From Impatiens glandulifera (lineage: Eukaryota; Streptophyta; Magnoliopsida; Ericales; Balsaminaceae), in NCBI RefSeq assembly GCF_907164915.1, contig NC_061864.1:13523889-13587888 (forward strand): a stretch of 64,000 bases of DNA, written 5' to 3'. Position numbers and translations under genes: made by a program. Below, one piece after another: positions 63,701 to 64,000 of this stretch. Within the stretch, counting starts at the first letter, position 1; each line of letters begins with the position of its first letter. The notes below the pieces were generated by a model, which saw only the letters and a program-made list of their open reading frames with translations, searched no databases and was not told the DNA's origin.

Positions 63701-63813
63701 GGAACATGAGGAGAAACTTACAAGAGAAGGATCCAAAATATCAATAGCATAAAGCCCATAATCATCATCAGGGACACTGATTTCAACATTTTTATCCAGT
63801 GGTTCGGTATAAC
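57702..63813 (-). CDS. LCAT4: Lecithin:cholesterol acyltransferase-like phospholipase (LCAT4-like), 5' end missing
   Basis: The ten 3' exons are present: 63813-63722, 62255-62128, 62063-61928, 61814-61763, 60979-60879, 60627-60448, 59915-59758, 58283-58229, 58086-58033 and 57869-57702, about 374 codons. The upstream exons with the start lie beyond 64000. It belongs to the LCAT/PDAT alpha/beta-hydrolase family; plant LCAT4 acts as a phospholipase A on membrane lipids. The lipase Ser is in NIISHSMGGLLV, the Asp in the VDGDGTVPTESAK segment, and the His in GVSGTHRGLL. CPFQGAPGCINDSLLTGLQF and VECPSIYEMLPNP are typical family blocks. Exon 9 has a CAGCCTCAG double acceptor (58089/58083). Introns hold a SINE and three foldback elements. 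Confidence 0.92.
58690..58762 (-). mobile_element. tRNA-derived SINE-like element in an LCAT4 intron
   Basis: On the minus strand a TGTAGCTCAAGTGGCA A-box (58738-58751) precedes a GGTTCATTTCC B-box (58696-58706) with spacing of about 31 bases, as in plant SINEs. CGTCTCCTAGG-like sequence lies between. The 3' tail and target duplication are not resolved, and it is too diverged to fold as a tRNA. Confidence 0.6.
60045..60308. mobile_element. Foldback element flanked by 13-bp direct repeats, LCAT4 intron
   Basis: The inverted arms 60076-60114 (ATTTGAAAACACTTTTTGG...) and 60244-60282 (...AAAGTGTTTCCAAAT) pair over about 39 bases with some mismatches. Outside them, AAAAGTGATTACA occurs as a direct repeat at 60045-60057 and 60296-60308. 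That could be a target-site duplication or part of a longer terminal structure. A related ATTTGAAAACACTTTTT lies near 37490. It inserted between exons at 60448 and 59915. Confidence 0.6.
61497..61746. mobile_element. MITE of the CTTGTTTGAT family in an LCAT4 intron
   Basis: The right end, CATCAAACAAGCTC, is the exact family terminus; the left end, GGCCTTATCTGATGA, is a diverged copy. TAG flanks both sides (61497-61499, 61744-61746). The subterminal GGGTTATTTGA and AATAACCCCTTATCCCATCA are shared with the otubain element at 24273. It is about 244 bp, just upstream (in gene orientation, downstream) of the exon ending at 61763. Confidence 0.65.
63491..63677. mobile_element. Foldback MITE in the 5'-most LCAT4 intron seen here
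   Basis: TAGTTTGATTCA (63491-63502) is matched by its complement TGAATCAAACTA (63666-63677). The interior carries several copies of an AGCTTATAA / GAATAAG word. About 187 bp, no ORF. Target duplication not clear. Confidence 0.55.
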
Positions 63814-64000
63814 CTGACAAACAGTAATGAATATGTAAATAACTAGTCCAAGTGATTCAGAAGAAGACATCATATTGTATGACTGATGACATTAAAGGGA
63901 AAAAATGAAAATAAAGGCAATTTACAGTACAAGATCTTTGAAGAATGGCTAAAAAATTGAATTAACAGCATTAATCAAAGCACAAGTGACAAAACTAGTA

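Overview
This window is nuclear DNA of a flowering plant, almost certainly a dicot. The genes have many short GT-AG introns and AT-rich non-coding DNA, and the protein set is plant-specific: DREB and BABY BOOM type AP2 factors, a PPR protein, a plastid-targeted purine enzyme and SABP2-like methylesterases. There is no operon structure, CRISPR array, prophage or bacterial feature. Exon boundaries below were derived by hand from splice signals, reading phase and family knowledge. No database search was possible.

Layout, left to right. Plus strand: an INO80D/KANL2-like zinc-finger protein (1.7-2.7 kb) and a DREB2F-type AP2/ERF factor (4.2-5.1 kb). Minus strand: adenylosuccinate synthetase (5.4-7.7 kb) and V-ATPase subunit H (8.8-15.3 kb, 11 coding exons plus a 5'UTR intron). 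Plus strand: a mitochondrial-type PPR protein (17.8-19.6 kb), an otubain-like deubiquitinase (21.7-24.9 kb) and a ribosomal-L1-domain nucleolar protein (26.0-27.5 kb). Minus strand: two recently duplicated SABP2/MES-type methylesterases (29.0-30.8 and 32.8-34.7 kb). A small plus-strand ORF for a possible secreted peptide (36.0-36.2 kb) ends tail-to-tail inside the stop codon of a minus-strand LETM1-like gene (36.2-40.3 kb, 13 exons). Then, on the minus strand, come a BABY BOOM/PLETHORA-type double-AP2 factor (42.7-46.4 kb), an 11 kb gene-free stretch, and the 3' ten exons of an LCAT4-like phospholipase/acyltransferase whose 5' end lies beyond the window (57.7-63.8 kb).

The genes are ordinary housekeeping and regulatory loci and do not form a pathway. 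The less ordinary content is repeat and gene-structure detail. Introns and spacers hold several foldback (MITE-like) elements, including a family ending in GAGCTTGTTTGAT with a TTA target duplication, and an 857-bp element with about 115-bp terminal inverted repeats in a V-ATPase H intron. There are two tRNA-derived SINE-like insertions, a decayed LINE (with a second fragment at the left edge) and a decayed Ty1/Copia. Gene-structure oddities are two independent GC-AG introns, a 9-nt micro-exon, an in-frame 63-bp expansion of one methylesterase's cap domain, and a 102-bp in-frame repeat in the L1-domain protein. I see no clearly new biological system. The best candidates for something undescribed are the small peptide ORF overlapping LETM1, the expanded methylesterase and the foldback element families.
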